A stretch of 64,000 nt of DNA from Pseudooceanicola onchidii (GCF_004959925.1 NZ_SPUW01000001.1:496001-560000), one strand, 5' to 3'; positions 1 to 9,162 are shown, counted from the stretch's first letter. A program made the numbers and translations. The notes: generated by a model not told the origin, from the letters alone.

Positions 1-490
1 GGATCTCGACCTCCTGCAGCGAGGCCATGATCGTGGCCGAGACCTGCACGACCCGCGGGTCCAGACCGCGGGAAAAGGCGTCGATCTCGCGCAGGGTCTC
101 GACCTTGACGGGAAACTCGGCCCCCGCGATCGGGTCGGCGTCGGTGTAGAGCCGTGCGTTGGTCGCACGCGGGGCAGGGGCCATGGTGCCGCCGCCGTCG
201 CCGACGGCCAGCCGGGCCGTTTCGGCCGCCCGCTTCAGCGCGGCCTCGGTCATGTCGGTGCCATGGGCATAACCCGACACGTCCCCGCGCACGGCCCGAA
301 GCCCGAACCCTTCCGAGGCATCGTAGCTTGCGGTCTTCACCCGCCCGTCATCGTAGTGCAGCATTTCCGACCGCTTGCGTTCGAGAAACAGCTCTCCGTC
401 ATCACCGCCCGCGACGGCTTCGCGCAGGATCGACAGGGCCTGGGCCTCGTCCAGATGGGTCTCGAAAGGGCGGAAAGGGGTGTCTGACAT
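1..490 (-). CDS. tldD: TldD metalloprotease, N-terminal part (cut by window edge)
   Basis: The minus strand reads an open frame from an ATG at 490 to the window edge, about 163 codons without a stop, beginning MSDTPFRPFETHLDEAQ. The text matches the N-terminal domain of TldD of the TldD/PmbA family: the LFLERKRSE stretch is followed by the DDGRVKTASYDASEGFGLRAV segment found early in TldD proteins. TldD is a cytosolic zinc-dependent peptidase partner of TldE. The catalytic zinc motif lies in the part outside this window. Placement divergent from ctaC is familiar in Rhodobacterales. Identification rests on recognition of the N-terminal domain, not on the active site. Confidence 0.8.
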   Translation of the reverse strand, partial: MSDTPFRPFETHLDEAQALSILREAVAGGDDGELFLERKRSEMLHYDDGRVKTASYDASEGFGLRAVRGDVSGYAHGTDMTEAALKRAAETARLAVGDGGGTMAPAPRATNARLYTDADPIAGAEFPVKVETLREIDAFSRGLDPRVVQVSATIMASLQEVEI

Positions 491-533
491 GGCTCGGGCC
501 TCCTGCGGTTGCGGCGTCTGCAAACCAATTTTT

Positions 534-547
534 CTGATCTAGATCAA
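534..547. promoter_or_regulatory. Candidate FNR/FnrL box between tldD and ctaC
   Basis: The sequence CTGATCTAGATCAA matches the FNR-family consensus TTGAT-N4-ATCAA at nine of ten fixed positions. It lies in the 199-base divergent gap, 142 bases before the ctaC start and 43 bases before tldD. FNR-family proteins sense oxygen in Rhodobacterales, so control of an aa3 oxidase operon is plausible. Binding is inferred. Confidence 0.5.
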
Positions 548-689
548 AAAAAGCGTCCGTTTGCCACATGCGCGATTATTGTGCTGCGGGAAAGAATATG
601 GTTTTAGACTGCGTCAAACAACGGGAGGTGCGCGGGATTCCGCAAATCTTCCGTCGACCGGACAAGTGCCTTCTAGATCAGGGTGTCAC

Positions 690-1595
690 ATGCGCAAAAT
701 CACCAGCCTCTCGGCCCTTCTGGCCACCGCCGCAGCCTTTCCCGCCATGGCGCAGGACCTGGAGGTGATCGGCAAGCCACACCCCAAGGGTATCGCGTTC
801 CAGGAAGCCGTGACCTCGGTCGCACGTGACCTGCAGTGGCTGGATCACATGATCCTCTACATCATCACGGCGATCGTGATCCTGGTCAGCGGCCTGCTGC
901 TGTTCGCGGTCTTCCGGTTCAACCGCAAGGCCAACCCGGTTCCCGGCACCTTCACCCACAACTCGCCGCTGGAAATCGCCTGGACGATCGTGCCGATCCT
1001 GATCCTCGTGTTCATCGGGGCCTTCTCGCTCCCGACGCTGTTCAAGCAGCAGACCTTCCCCGAGGGTGACGTGAACATCAAGGTGACCGGCTACCAGTGG
1101 TACTGGGGCTACGAATACACCGACACCGAATCCGGCCTGGCCTTCGACAGCTACATGATCGGTCAGCCCGCGACGATGACCGCCGAGGACGAAGAAGCCG
1201 GCGCCGTGGCCTATGTCCGGTCCGACGCGATGACCGCCAAGCTGGCCGCCAGCGGCTACAACGCGGATGAATTCCTGCTGGCCACCGACACCGCCGTTGT
1301 CGTGCCCGTCGGCGCCACCGTCGTCATGACCGTGACCGGCGCAGACGTGATCCATTCCTGGGCGATGCCGGCCTTCGGCGTGAAACAGGACGCCGTGCCG
1401 GGCCGCCTGGCGCAGCTGTGGTTCGCCGCCGAGAAGGAAGGCATCTACTTTGGCCAGTGTTCCGAACTGTGCGGCAAGGACCACGCCTACATGCCGATCA
1501 CCGTCAAGGTGGTCAGCCAGGCAACCTATGACGCCTGGCTCGCGGCCTGCGAAGAAGCCGGCGAATACGTTGATCCGGAAAAGCTGAACAGCTGA
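690..1595 (+). CDS. ctaC: Cytochrome c oxidase subunit II (CuA subunit)
   Basis: 301 residues. It carries the binuclear CuA centre that takes electrons from cytochrome c in the aa3-type oxidase. A signal peptide (residues 1-22, ending AMA-Q) is followed by two membrane spans near 50-76 and 90-112 and a periplasmic cupredoxin domain. The CuA ligands are visible: H222 in VIHSW, then C257, E259, C261, H265 and M268 in [14 protein letters not shown]. The ATG at 690 is chosen because it gives a proper signal peptide; an in-frame ATG at 561 would add 43 residues with no family resemblance. It heads the cta cluster. Subunit I (ctaD) is not in the window, which is common in this order. Confidence 0.96.
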   Translation: MRKITSLSALLATAAAFPAMAQDLEVIGKPHPKGIAFQEAVTSVARDLQWLDHMILYIITAIVILVSGLLLFAVFRFNRKANPVPGTFTHNSPLEIAWTIVPILILVFIGAFSLPTLFKQQTFPEGDVNIKVTGYQWYWGYEYTDTESGLAFDSYMIGQPATMTAEDEEAGAVAYVRSDAMTAKLAASGYNADEFLLATDTAVVVPVGATVVMTVTGADVIHSWAMPAFGVKQDAVPGRLAQLWFAAEKEGIYFGQCSELCGKDHAYMPITVKVVSQATYDAWLAACEEAGEYVDPEKLNS

Positions 1596-1681
1596 TCCGA
1601 CGGGCTCGGGACGATCGTCGCCCCGGGCAATCCCGCCAGGGCCGGGCATCCTGCCCGCCAGCCAGATAGACGGAACCCAGA

Positions 1682-2620
1682 ATGACCGACGCGAGCTTTG
1701 AGACGCAGACCGAGACGGGCGAGGCGCAGTTTGGCGACTATGTCGCCCTGCTCAAGCCGCGCGTCATGTCGCTGGTCGTCTTTACCGCCGCCGTCGGCCT
1801 TCTGGCCGCGCCGGGTGGCGTGCACCCCTTCATCGCCTTCTTTGCGGTGCTGTGCATCGCCATCGGCGGCGGGGCATCCGGCGCACTGAACATGTGGTAT
1901 GACGCGGACATCGACCGCGTGATGAAACGCACCTCGGGCCGTCCGATCCCGTCGGGTCGCGTCCAGCCCGAAGAGGCGCTGGCGATCGGCCTGACGCTGT
2001 CGGGCTTCTCGGTCATCATGCTGGGGCTTGCGACCAACTGGGTCGCCGCCGCGCTGCTGGCCTTCACGATCTTCTTCTACGCCGTCGTCTACACGATGTG
2101 GCTCAAGCGCTGGACGCCGCAGAACATCGTCATCGGCGGTGCCGCGGGCGCCTTCCCTCCGATGATCGGCTGGGCGGCCGTCACGGGCGACATCACGCTC
2201 GCCTCGATCCTGATGTTCGGCCTGACCTTCCTGTGGACTCCGCCGCACTTCTGGGCGCTGGCGCTGTTCATGAACTCGGACTACGAAAAGGCCGGTGTGC
2301 CGATGCTGACCGTGACCCACGGCCGTCGCACCACCCGCCGTCACATCTTTGCCTACACCTTCCCGCTGGCCGCGCTGGCCATCGGCCTGGCCTTCACGCA
2401 GGTCGGCGGCCCGATCTACCTGGCCGTCGCCGTGGTGATGAACCTGGCCTTCGTGAAGGGCGCCTGGGACATACTGCGCCGCGACGAACCCACGGCCGAG
2501 GCGGACAAGTACAAGGTCGAGAAGCGCTATTTCGCCTTCTCGCTTCTCTATCTCTTCGTGCATTTCGGCGCGATCCTGGCAGAGGCCACGCTGCGCCCCT
2601 GGGGCATGGGGGGATGGTGA
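1682..2620 (+). CDS. ctaB: Protoheme IX farnesyltransferase (heme O synthase)
   Basis: 312 residues, the usual length for CtaB/CyoE. This integral membrane prenyltransferase adds a farnesyl group to heme b to make heme O, the precursor of heme A for the oxidase. The UbiA-superfamily aspartate-rich motif is seen at residues 70-78 (NMWYDADID), followed by the family signature [12 protein letters not shown] second conserved stretch holds [12 protein letters not shown]. Several hydrophobic spans cover the rest. It follows ctaC by 86 bases, and its stop codon overlaps the next start (TGATG), indicating translational coupling within the cta operon. Confidence 0.96.
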   Translation: MTDASFETQTETGEAQFGDYVALLKPRVMSLVVFTAAVGLLAAPGGVHPFIAFFAVLCIAIGGGASGALNMWYDADIDRVMKRTSGRPIPSGRVQPEEALAIGLTLSGFSVIMLGLATNWVAAALLAFTIFFYAVVYTMWLKRWTPQNIVIGGAAGAFPPMIGWAAVTGDITLASILMFGLTFLWTPPHFWALALFMNSDYEKAGVPMLTVTHGRRTTRRHIFAYTFPLAALAIGLAFTQVGGPIYLAVAVVMNLAFVKGAWDILRRDEPTAEADKYKVEKRYFAFSLLYLFVHFGAILAEATLRPWGMGGW

Positions 2621-2811
2621 TGGCATTCCGTGAACCGCACGAGCTGCACAAGCGCCGCTGGAGCCGGAACCTCGGGCTCGGCATCGTGCTGGCCGTCTTC
2701 GTCGCACTGGTCTTCGGCCTGACCGTGGTGAAGGTGACCAACGATCCGCTGCGGCTGGACAATGGCCAGCTCAAACCCAGCTCTGCGGTACAGCAGCAGG
2801 GGGGGAACTGA
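2620..2811 (+). CDS. Small single-span protein of the cta operon (CoxF-like)
   Basis: 63 residues. A basic N-terminus ([11 protein letters not shown]) is followed by one membrane span at about residues 20-38 and a short polar tail ending VQQQGGN. The start ATG overlaps the ctaB stop and its own stop overlaps the ctaG start, so it is locked into the operon. Small proteins of this shape sit at this place in other alphaproteobacterial cta clusters and are annotated CoxF or as oxidase assembly proteins. Its exact role is not known from sequence; an in-frame ATG two codons upstream (2614) is an alternative start. Confidence 0.8.
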   Translation: MAFREPHELHKRRWSRNLGLGIVLAVFVALVFGLTVVKVTNDPLRLDNGQLKPSSAVQQQGGN

Positions 2812-3386
2812 TGGCACTTTCCGGACCGCAACGCACCGTGGCGACCACCCTTGGCGTGGTCTTCGTGATGGGATCGCTCGGCTTCGCGTCGGTCCCGCTG
2901 TATGACCTGTTCTGCCGCGTCACCGGCTTTGGTGGCGTGACGCAAGAGGCCGAGGCCGGATCTGACACCATCCTGGACCGCACCATCAAGATCCGCTTCG
3001 ACGCCACCGTCGACAGCGGCATGGCCTGGTCCTTCAAGCCCGTGCAGCGCCAGATGGAGGTCCAGATCGGCGAAACCGGCCTGGCCTTCTACGAGGCGCA
3101 CAACCCGACCGACCGGGTGATCGCGGGCACCGCCAGCTACAACGTCTTCCCCTATGAGGCAGGCGGCTATTTCACCAAGATCGAATGCTTCTGCTTTACC
3201 GAACAGGTTCTCCAGCCCGGGGAAACTGTGCAGATGCCCGTCACCTTCTACGTGGACCCCGAGATGGTCGAGGACCGCGACGCGAAACACGTGCAGACGA
3301 TCACGCTCGGCTACACGTTCTATGAAACCGACCTTCCCGTTGAGCAGGCCCAGCTTGCGACGGAAGGGTCGAAGGATGTAAACTAA
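2811..3386 (+). CDS. ctaG: Cytochrome c oxidase assembly factor CtaG/Cox11
   Basis: 191 residues. Cox11-type proteins deliver copper to the CuB site of subunit I. One N-terminal membrane span (about 10-30) anchors a periplasmic domain. The copper-binding Cys pair is seen at C126 and C128 (ECFCF), with a further conserved Cys at 35 (DLFCRVTGFGG). The domain also shows the SMAWSF-type and YNVFP signatures of the family. Start and stop codons are coupled to the preceding small gene (TGATG). Placed before ctaE as in Paracoccus and Rhodobacter. Confidence 0.96.
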   Translation: MALSGPQRTVATTLGVVFVMGSLGFASVPLYDLFCRVTGFGGVTQEAEAGSDTILDRTIKIRFDATVDSGMAWSFKPVQRQMEVQIGETGLAFYEAHNPTDRVIAGTASYNVFPYEAGGYFTKIECFCFTEQVLQPGETVQMPVTFYVDPEMVEDRDAKHVQTITLGYTFYETDLPVEQAQLATEGSKDVN

Positions 3387-3416
3387 GACCTCAGGCGAGG
3401 GAACGAGGGCACCGAT

Positions 3417-4217
3417 ATGGCGCATGAAAAGAATCACGACTACCACATCCTTGCACCGTCGATTTACCCCTTCCTCGGGTCGATCGGTGCCTTCATCATG
3501 CTGTTCGGCGCCGTGCTGTGGATGCACGACAGCGGCCCCTGGGCCTTCCTGATCGGCCTGGCCGCCGTGCTGTACGTCATGTTCGGCTGGTGGTCCGAAA
3601 CCGTGAAGGAAAACAAGGTCGGCGATCACACCCCGGTGGTGGAAATCGGCCTGCGCTACGGCTTCATCCTGTTCATCATGTCCGAGGTCATGTTCTTCTC
3701 GGCCTGGTTCTGGACGTTCTTCAAGCACGCGCTTTACCCCATGGGCGAAATGTCCCCGATCAAGGACGGCGTCTGGCCGCCCGCGGGCATCGAAACCTTC
3801 GACCCCTGGCACCTGCCGCTGATCAACACGCTGATCCTGCTGTGTTCCGGCGCGGCGCTGACCTGGTCGCACCACGCGCTGGTGCATGAAAACAACCGTC
3901 AGGACATGAAGTGGGGCCTGATGCTGGCCATCGCGCTTGGTGCTCTGTTCACCGTGTTCCAGGTCTATGAATACGGCCATGCGGCTTTCGGCTTCTCCGG
4001 CAACATCTACGGCGCGACCTTCTTCATGGCGACCGGCTTCCACGGCTTCCACGTGCTGATCGGGACGATCTTCATGATCGTGTGCCTGTTCCGCGTCTAC
4101 GCCGGGCATTTCACCCCGGCGCATCACGTCGGCTTCGAAATGTCCGCCTGGTACTGGCACTTCGTCGACGTCGTGTGGCTCTTCCTCTTCGCGGCTGTCT
4201 ACATCTGGGGCGGCTAA
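3417..4217 (+). CDS. ctaE: Cytochrome c oxidase subunit III
   Basis: 266 residues, a polytopic membrane protein with about seven hydrophobic spans. Subunit III stabilises the catalytic core and helps proton uptake. Family text is clear throughout: [13 protein letters not shown] at the N-terminus, the central [14 protein letters not shown] span, and the C-terminal [18 protein letters not shown]. It starts 30 bases after ctaG, with a GAGGGAACGAGG ribosome-binding region ahead of the ATG. Confidence 0.97.
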   Translation: MAHEKNHDYHILAPSIYPFLGSIGAFIMLFGAVLWMHDSGPWAFLIGLAAVLYVMFGWWSETVKENKVGDHTPVVEIGLRYGFILFIMSEVMFFSAWFWTFFKHALYPMGEMSPIKDGVWPPAGIETFDPWHLPLINTLILLCSGAALTWSHHALVHENNRQDMKWGLMLAIALGALFTVFQVYEYGHAAFGFSGNIYGATFFMATGFHGFHVLIGTIFMIVCLFRVYAGHFTPAHHVGFEMSAWYWHFVDVVWLFLFAAVYIWGG

Positions 4218-4296
4218 GCGGGGCGGGCTTCCCGCACCACGATCTAGGAAAGGCGCGGGGCGGGGCTCCGCGCCTTTGACATTCAAGGCGGAACTT

Positions 4297-4983
4297 ATGC
4301 TCAGGAAACTTATCGGACCGCTGATCTTCGGCGTGGGCGGCGTGGCCATTCTTGTCTCGCTCGGCAACTGGCAGGTGCGCCGGATCGCCGAAAAAGAGGC
4401 CTATATCGCCAGCATCGAAGCCCGGATCGCCGACAACCCGGGTCCGCTGCCCGTCGTCCCGATTGAGGACACGGATCAGTTCCTGCCGGTGACCGTCAAC
4501 GGGCACTACGGCGAAACCGGGTTGCGCGTGTTGTCCAGCCGCAAGCTGATCGGCGCGGGTCACCGCCTGATCCAGCGGTTCGAGGTCGGCGATCGGTCGA
4601 TCCTTGTCGACCGTGGTTTCCTGCGCGACGGCATCGCCGCACCCGAGGTGCCAAGCGGCGATGTCACGATCCGCGGCAACCTGATGTGGCCGGACGAAAC
4701 CGACAGCTTCACCCCCGCCCCGGATATCACCGGCGGCCTGTGGTTCGCCCGCGATGTCGCCGCCATGGCCTCTGCGCTTGGAACCGAACCGGTGCTGATC
4801 GTCGCCTCGGACGTCAGTTATGATCCGGGCACGGTCGATCCCTTTGCCGTGACGACCGAAGGCATCCCGAACGATCACCGCAATTATGCCATCACCTGGT
4901 ACGCTCTGGCGGTGATCTGGCTGGCAATGACCGGCTATCTGATTTATCGCACGCTTAGACCGAAAGAAGGCGACGCGACGTGA
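4297..4983 (+). CDS. SURF1-family cytochrome oxidase assembly protein
   Basis: 228 residues. SURF1 proteins assist heme A insertion into subunit I. The architecture is typical: an N-terminal membrane span (about 6-24, ending LGNWQVRR), a periplasmic domain with the VDRGFLRDG motif, and a C-terminal span (YAITWYALAVIWLAMTGYLIY region). ATG 4297 is preferred over an in-frame TTG at 4276 because AAGGCGG lies just ahead of it. The stop overlaps the GTG of thrC, continuing the coupled operon. Confidence 0.92.
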   Translation: MLRKLIGPLIFGVGGVAILVSLGNWQVRRIAEKEAYIASIEARIADNPGPLPVVPIEDTDQFLPVTVNGHYGETGLRVLSSRKLIGAGHRLIQRFEVGDRSILVDRGFLRDGIAAPEVPSGDVTIRGNLMWPDETDSFTPAPDITGGLWFARDVAAMASALGTEPVLIVASDVSYDPGTVDPFAVTTEGIPNDHRNYAITWYALAVIWLAMTGYLIYRTLRPKEGDAT

Positions 4984-6368
4984 AATACATCTCGACCCGG
5001 GGTGCGGCCCCTGACCTGACCTTCGAAGAGGCGATGCTGACGGGCCTGGCCCGGGACGGTGGCCTTTACGTGCCCGCCGAGGTGCCCGCGATGTCCCACG
5101 CCGACATCGCCGCGCTGGCGGGCCTTCCTTACGAAGAGGTCGCCTTTCGCGTGATGCGCCCCTACCTGGGCGACACCTTCACCGACGACGAATTCCGCGA
5201 GATCATCGCCAAGGCCTATGCGGGCTTCGGCCATGCCGCCCGCGCGCCCATGGTGCAGCTGGCCCCCGGTCATTTCCTGCTGGAACTGTTCCACGGGCCC
5301 ACGCTGGCCTTCAAGGATTTCGCGATGCAGCTGATCGGCCAGCTGTTCCAGGCGTCGCTGTCCCGCTCCGGCGACCGGGTGACCATCGTCGGCGCGACCT
5401 CTGGCGACACCGGGTCCGCCGCGATCGAGGCCTTCAAGGGGCTGGATGCGGTCGACGTGTTCATCCTTTTCCCGCACGGCCGCGTGTCCGAGGTGCAGCG
5501 CCGCCAGATGACCACCCCGTCCGAGGCGAACGTGCACGCCCTGTCGCTCACCGGGCATTTCGACGATTGCCAGGCGCGCGTAAAGGACATGTTCAACGAC
5601 CACGACTTCCGCGACGGCGTGAAGCTGGCGGGCGTGAATTCGATCAACTGGGCGCGGGTTCTGGCTCAGGTCGTCTATTACTTCACCTCTGCCGTCGCCC
5701 TGGGCGCCCCGCACCGCAAGGTCAGCTTCACCGTGCCCACGGGCAACTTCGGCGACATCTTCGCGGGCTATATCGCACGCAAGATGGGCCTGCCGATCGA
5801 CAAGCTGGTGGTCGCCACCAACCAGAACGACATCCTGCACCGCTGCCTGTCGACGGGGGATTACATCCCCGACGGCGTGATCCCCTCGATCAGCCCGTCG
5901 ATGGATATCCAGGTGTCCTCGAACTTTGAACGCGTGCTGTTCGATGCCTACGGGCGCGATGGCAAGGCGGTCAGCCAGCTGATGGACGAATTGAAAGCCG
6001 GCGGCTTCACCGTCAGCCAGGGCGCGTTGCAGCACCTGCAGGATCTGTTCGTCTCGGGCCGCGCGTCCGAAGAGGAAACCACGGCCACCATCAAGGCCCT
6101 GCGCGCCACCACCGGAGAGATCCTGTGCCCGCACAGCGCAGTGGGTGTGAAAGTCGCGCAGGAGAACCTTGATCCTGCCGTGCCGATGATTACCTTGGCG
6201 ACCGCCCATCCGGCCAAGTTCCCCGACGCGGTCGAAGCCGCCACAGGGATCCGCCCGGGCCTTCCGCCCCGCATGGCCGATCTGTTCGACCGGGACGAAA
6301 GAGTCACGCGGGTGGAAAACGACCTCGCTGAAATCGAACATCTGATCCGGGAAAAGATCGCGAATTGA
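4980..6368 (+). CDS. thrC: Threonine synthase
   Basis: 462 residues, PLP enzyme converting O-phosphohomoserine to threonine. The N-terminus MKYISTRG with FEEAMLTGLARDGGLYVP is diagnostic of the long-form enzyme. The PLP lysine is K112 in GPTLAFKDF; the phosphate-binding loop appears as GATSGDTGSAA, and PTGNFGDIFAG is another conserved block. It starts with GTG, overlapping the SURF1 stop by GTGA. The link between oxidase assembly genes and thrC is a recurring Rhodobacterales arrangement rather than a functional pathway link. Confidence 0.96.
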   Translation: MKYISTRGAAPDLTFEEAMLTGLARDGGLYVPAEVPAMSHADIAALAGLPYEEVAFRVMRPYLGDTFTDDEFREIIAKAYAGFGHAARAPMVQLAPGHFLLELFHGPTLAFKDFAMQLIGQLFQASLSRSGDRVTIVGATSGDTGSAAIEAFKGLDAVDVFILFPHGRVSEVQRRQMTTPSEANVHALSLTGHFDDCQARVKDMFNDHDFRDGVKLAGVNSINWARVLAQVVYYFTSAVALGAPHRKVSFTVPTGNFGDIFAGYIARKMGLPIDKLVVATNQNDILHRCLSTGDYIPDGVIPSISPSMDIQVSSNFERVLFDAYGRDGKAVSQLMDELKAGGFTVSQGALQHLQDLFVSGRASEEETTATIKALRATTGEILCPHSAVGVKVAQENLDPAVPMITLATAHPAKFPDAVEAATGIRPGLPPRMADLFDRDERVTRVENDLAEIEHLIREKIAN

Positions 6369-7627
6369 CACCAAAGCTTCACACCCTGCCGAACGGGTTC
6401 CGCATCGTCACCGAACGGATGCCCGGCCTTCAGTCCGCCACCATCGGTGTCTGGGTCGGGGCAGGCGGGCGCGACGAACGGCCTGAACAGAACGGCATCG
6501 CGCATTTCCTTGAACACATGGCGTTCAAGGGAACCAAGACACGCAGCCCCATCCAGATCGCCGAGGCGATCGAGGACGTGGGCGGCTACATGAACGCCTA
6601 TACCTCGCGCGAGGTGACAGCCTATTACGCCCGCGTTCTGGGCGCCGACGTACCGCTGGCGCTGGACGTGATCGCGGACATCCTGCTGAACGCCACCTTC
6701 GACGAGAAGGAGCTTGAGGTTGAGCGCGGGGTGATTTTGTCGGAAATCGGTCAGGCTCTCGACACGCCAGACGATATTATCTTCGACTGGTTGCAGGAAA
6801 AAGCCTATCCCGGCCAAGCGCTCGGCCGCACGATCCTCGGCCCCGAGGACCGCATCCGCGCCTTCCAACGTGCTGATCTGGCGACCTTTGTCGCCGAAAA
6901 CTACGGCCCGGGCCAGATGATCCTGTCGGCTGCGGGCGACGTCGATCACGACGCCATCGTGGCCATGGCCGAAGATCTCTTCGGTCACATGAAGCCCGTG
7001 GCGCAAGTGCCTGCAGGCGCGGCAAAATTCATAGGCGGCGAAAGCCGGACCGAAAAGGCGCTGGAACAGGCGCATATCGCCATCGGCTTTGAAAGCCCCG
7101 ACTACACCCATGCCGACGCCTATGTCGCGCAGGTCTATGCCTCGGCGCTCGGCGGCGGGATGGCGTCGCGGCTGTTCCAGGAAATCCGTGAAAAACGGGG
7201 CCTTTGCTACACGATCTTCGCGCAGGCCGGGGCCTATACCGACACTGGTATGACGACGGTCTACGCTGGCACCTCGGGCGATCAGGTGGCCGATCTGGCC
7301 GCCATCACCATCGACGAGATGAAGCGCGCCGCCGAGGATTTCAGCGACGAGGAAACCGCCCGCGCCAAGGCGCAGATGAAGGCGGGGCTTCTGATGGGGC
7401 TGGAAGGCCCGTCGTCCCGCGCCGAACGCATGGCGCGGATGGTGCAGATCTGGGGGCATGTGCCGCCGCTGGATACGGTGGTGTCCAAGATCGACGCGGT
7501 CACCCGCGACGACCTGCGCCGCTATGCCGTCGCCATGGCCACCGCCGCGCCGATGGCGCTGGCATACTACGGTCCGGTCAAGGACGCGCCGGATCACGCG
7601 GCACTGACCCTGAAACGCGCGGCCTGA
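6365..7627 (+). CDS. M16-family zinc peptidase (mitochondrial-processing-peptidase-like)
   Basis: 420 residues. The inverted zinc motif HxxEH is present as H47-F-L-E50-H51, with the distal glutamate E127 (LSEIGQ) 76 residues later, so the N-terminal M16 domain looks active. The second half (from about 230) is the non-catalytic M16 repeat. This protein is close in type to the mitochondrial processing peptidase beta subunit. It starts with TTG inside the thrC stop (TTGA) and ends overlapping the next gene (TGATG). The likely role is processing of small peptides; the substrate is unknown. Confidence 0.92.
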   Translation: MTPKLHTLPNGFRIVTERMPGLQSATIGVWVGAGGRDERPEQNGIAHFLEHMAFKGTKTRSPIQIAEAIEDVGGYMNAYTSREVTAYYARVLGADVPLALDVIADILLNATFDEKELEVERGVILSEIGQALDTPDDIIFDWLQEKAYPGQALGRTILGPEDRIRAFQRADLATFVAENYGPGQMILSAAGDVDHDAIVAMAEDLFGHMKPVAQVPAGAAKFIGGESRTEKALEQAHIAIGFESPDYTHADAYVAQVYASALGGGMASRLFQEIREKRGLCYTIFAQAGAYTDTGMTTVYAGTSGDQVADLAAITIDEMKRAAEDFSDEETARAKAQMKAGLLMGLEGPSSRAERMARMVQIWGHVPPLDTVVSKIDAVTRDDLRRYAVAMATAAPMALAYYGPVKDAPDHAALTLKRAA

Positions 7628-8211
7628 TGCTTCTGAACCGGCGGAAAGTGAAGATCGAGACCGAGCGTCTGACGCTTCGTCCGCCGGTGCACGGAGATCA
7701 CAGAAGCTGGGCGGCCCTGCGGTCGGAAAGCCAGGACTATCTGACCAAGTGGGAACCCGCCTGGGCAGCGGACCACCTGACCCGCCGGTCCTTCACCAAC
7801 CGCGTCTACTGGGCGCAGCGGTCGATCGCCAATTCCTCGGCCGTGCCGCTGTTCCTGTTCCGCCGCGAGGATGACGACCTTGTCGGCGCCATCACGCTGG
7901 ACAACATTCGCCGGGGCCCCGCGCAGGCGGGCACCATCGGATACTGGACCGGTGAACGCCATGCCCGGCAGGGTTACATGCGCGAGGCGATCAATGCCGT
8001 CGTGCACCACGCCTTCCACCGCATGGACCTGAGCCGGATCGAAGCCGCCTGCCTGCCCGAGAACACGCCCTCGCGCCGCCTGCTGGAAAGCTGCGGGTTC
8101 AAGTACGAGGGCGTCGCGCAGAGTTACCTGCAGATCGACGGTCGGTGGCGGACCCATGTGCTCTATGCCTCGCTGCGGATGGACCGGCGCGGGCGGACGG
8201 ACGCGGGCTAG
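7627..8211 (+). CDS. GNAT N-acetyltransferase, RimJ/RimL type
   Basis: 194 residues. The start MLLNRRKVKIETERLTLRPP is typical of RimJ/RimL-like acetyltransferases, which modify N-terminal amino groups. Acetyl-CoA binding is suggested by the region GYWTGERHARQGYMREA (about 114-130), and NTPSRRLLESCGFKYEG near 155-170 is the conserved late GNAT segment. The ATG overlaps the stop of the M16 gene, making it the last gene of the coupled run. The acceptor protein cannot be told from sequence. Confidence 0.9.
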   Translation: MLLNRRKVKIETERLTLRPPVHGDHRSWAALRSESQDYLTKWEPAWAADHLTRRSFTNRVYWAQRSIANSSAVPLFLFRREDDDLVGAITLDNIRRGPAQAGTIGYWTGERHARQGYMREAINAVVHHAFHRMDLSRIEAACLPENTPSRRLLESCGFKYEGVAQSYLQIDGRWRTHVLYASLRMDRRGRTDAG

Positions 8212-8268
8212 GGGGCGCTGCCCCCGGCGCTGGCGCGCCTCCCCCGAGGTATTTGCGACCAGAAGAAG
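8211..8268 (+). repeat. REP-like intergenic repeat, copy 1
   Basis: A palindromic GGGGGCGCTGCCCCC unit is followed by a C-rich spacer and by CCCGAGGTATTTGCGACC and AGAAGAAG. It directly abuts the acetyltransferase stop codon. The same modules recur at 16139-16181. Intergenic repeats with this core are, to my recollection, frequent in Rhodobacteraceae genomes; the function is unknown and may be transcription termination or mRNA end protection. Confidence 0.65.
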
Positions 8269-8343
8269 CATGCCGGGCCTTTCCGGTCGGCCTTACGGGA
8301 ATGTGATCGCCGCGGCCGGAAAACCGCGTGCTAGGCTTTGGCC

Positions 8344-9162
8344 ATGCGCACCGCCCTGCTTGCCCTTGGCCTCAGTCTGCTGTCCTTGCCCGCCGCCGCG
8401 CAGGGCCGGATGAGCCACTGCATCGCCATTGCCGATGCCGCGCCGGGGATCGAATACATCCACAAGGCCGGGTTCCGCGATCCGGTGCCGGACTATTCGG
8501 TGCGGCTCAGCTATGTCACGCACAGTTCCTACCTGATCCAGCCGCCGGACGGGCCGACGATCATCACCGATTACAACGGGTTTCACGGCAACGTGGATTT
8601 CATCCCCGATGTCATCACCATGAACCACGCCCATTCCAGCCACTTTACCCCGGCCCCCGATCCCGCGATCCCGCATGTGCTGCGTGGCTGGTCCGACACC
8701 TTCGGAGAGGCCGCCGACCATCACCTGGAAATCGGCGCGGTGTTGATCCGCAATGTCTCGACCGACATCCGGTCCATGGGCGGGGTCGAGGAGAACGGCA
8801 ATTCGATCTTCATCTTCGAGGTCGAGGGGTTGTGCATCGGTCACCTGGGCCACCTGCATCACGAACCGAACGAGGAGCAATATGCGGCTATCGGGCGGCT
8901 GGACGTCGTGATGGTGCCGGTCGATGGCGGCATGACGCTGGATACCGCGACGATGGTGCGGGTGGTCGAACGGCTCAAGGCCTCGATCGTGCTGCCGATG
9001 CACTGGTTTTCCGACGCCTCGCTGCGGTGGTTCCTGGAAGGCGTGCAGGACGAGTTCGACATCGACCTGCGCCGCACATCCGAGCTGACGGTGTCCCTGC
9101 GCGACCTGCCGCAGCGGCGAAAGGTGGTGGTGCTGCAACCCAACTGGCTGCGCGACGAATAG
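8344..9162 (+). CDS. Exported MBL-fold metallo-hydrolase, divergent metal motif
   Basis: 272 residues. A signal peptide (about 1-20, ending PAAAQG) predicts export. The fold resembles the L-ascorbate-6-phosphate-lactonase-like/UPF0173 branch of metallo-beta-lactamase proteins: TMNHAHSSHFTP stands where HxHxDH is expected, then GHLGHLHH and LPMHWFSDAS supply later histidines. The motif has serine in place of the usual aspartate, so metal ligation may differ. ATG 8344 is preferred to an in-frame TTG six bases upstream because it opens a clean signal peptide. Substrate unknown. Confidence 0.85.
   Translation: MRTALLALGLSLLSLPAAAQGRMSHCIAIADAAPGIEYIHKAGFRDPVPDYSVRLSYVTHSSYLIQPPDGPTIITDYNGFHGNVDFIPDVITMNHAHSSHFTPAPDPAIPHVLRGWSDTFGEAADHHLEIGAVLIRNVSTDIRSMGGVEENGNSIFIFEVEGLCIGHLGHLHHEPNEEQYAAIGRLDVVMVPVDGGMTLDTATMVRVVERLKASIVLPMHWFSDASLRWFLEGVQDEFDIDLRRTSELTVSLRDLPQRRKVVVLQPNWLRDE

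Noticed and set aside
2394-4367. Long open frame of 657 codons on the minus strand across the cta genes
   Set aside because: It is the shadow of well-recognised cta genes in GC-rich DNA; composition is His/Asp/Arg-rich with no family text.
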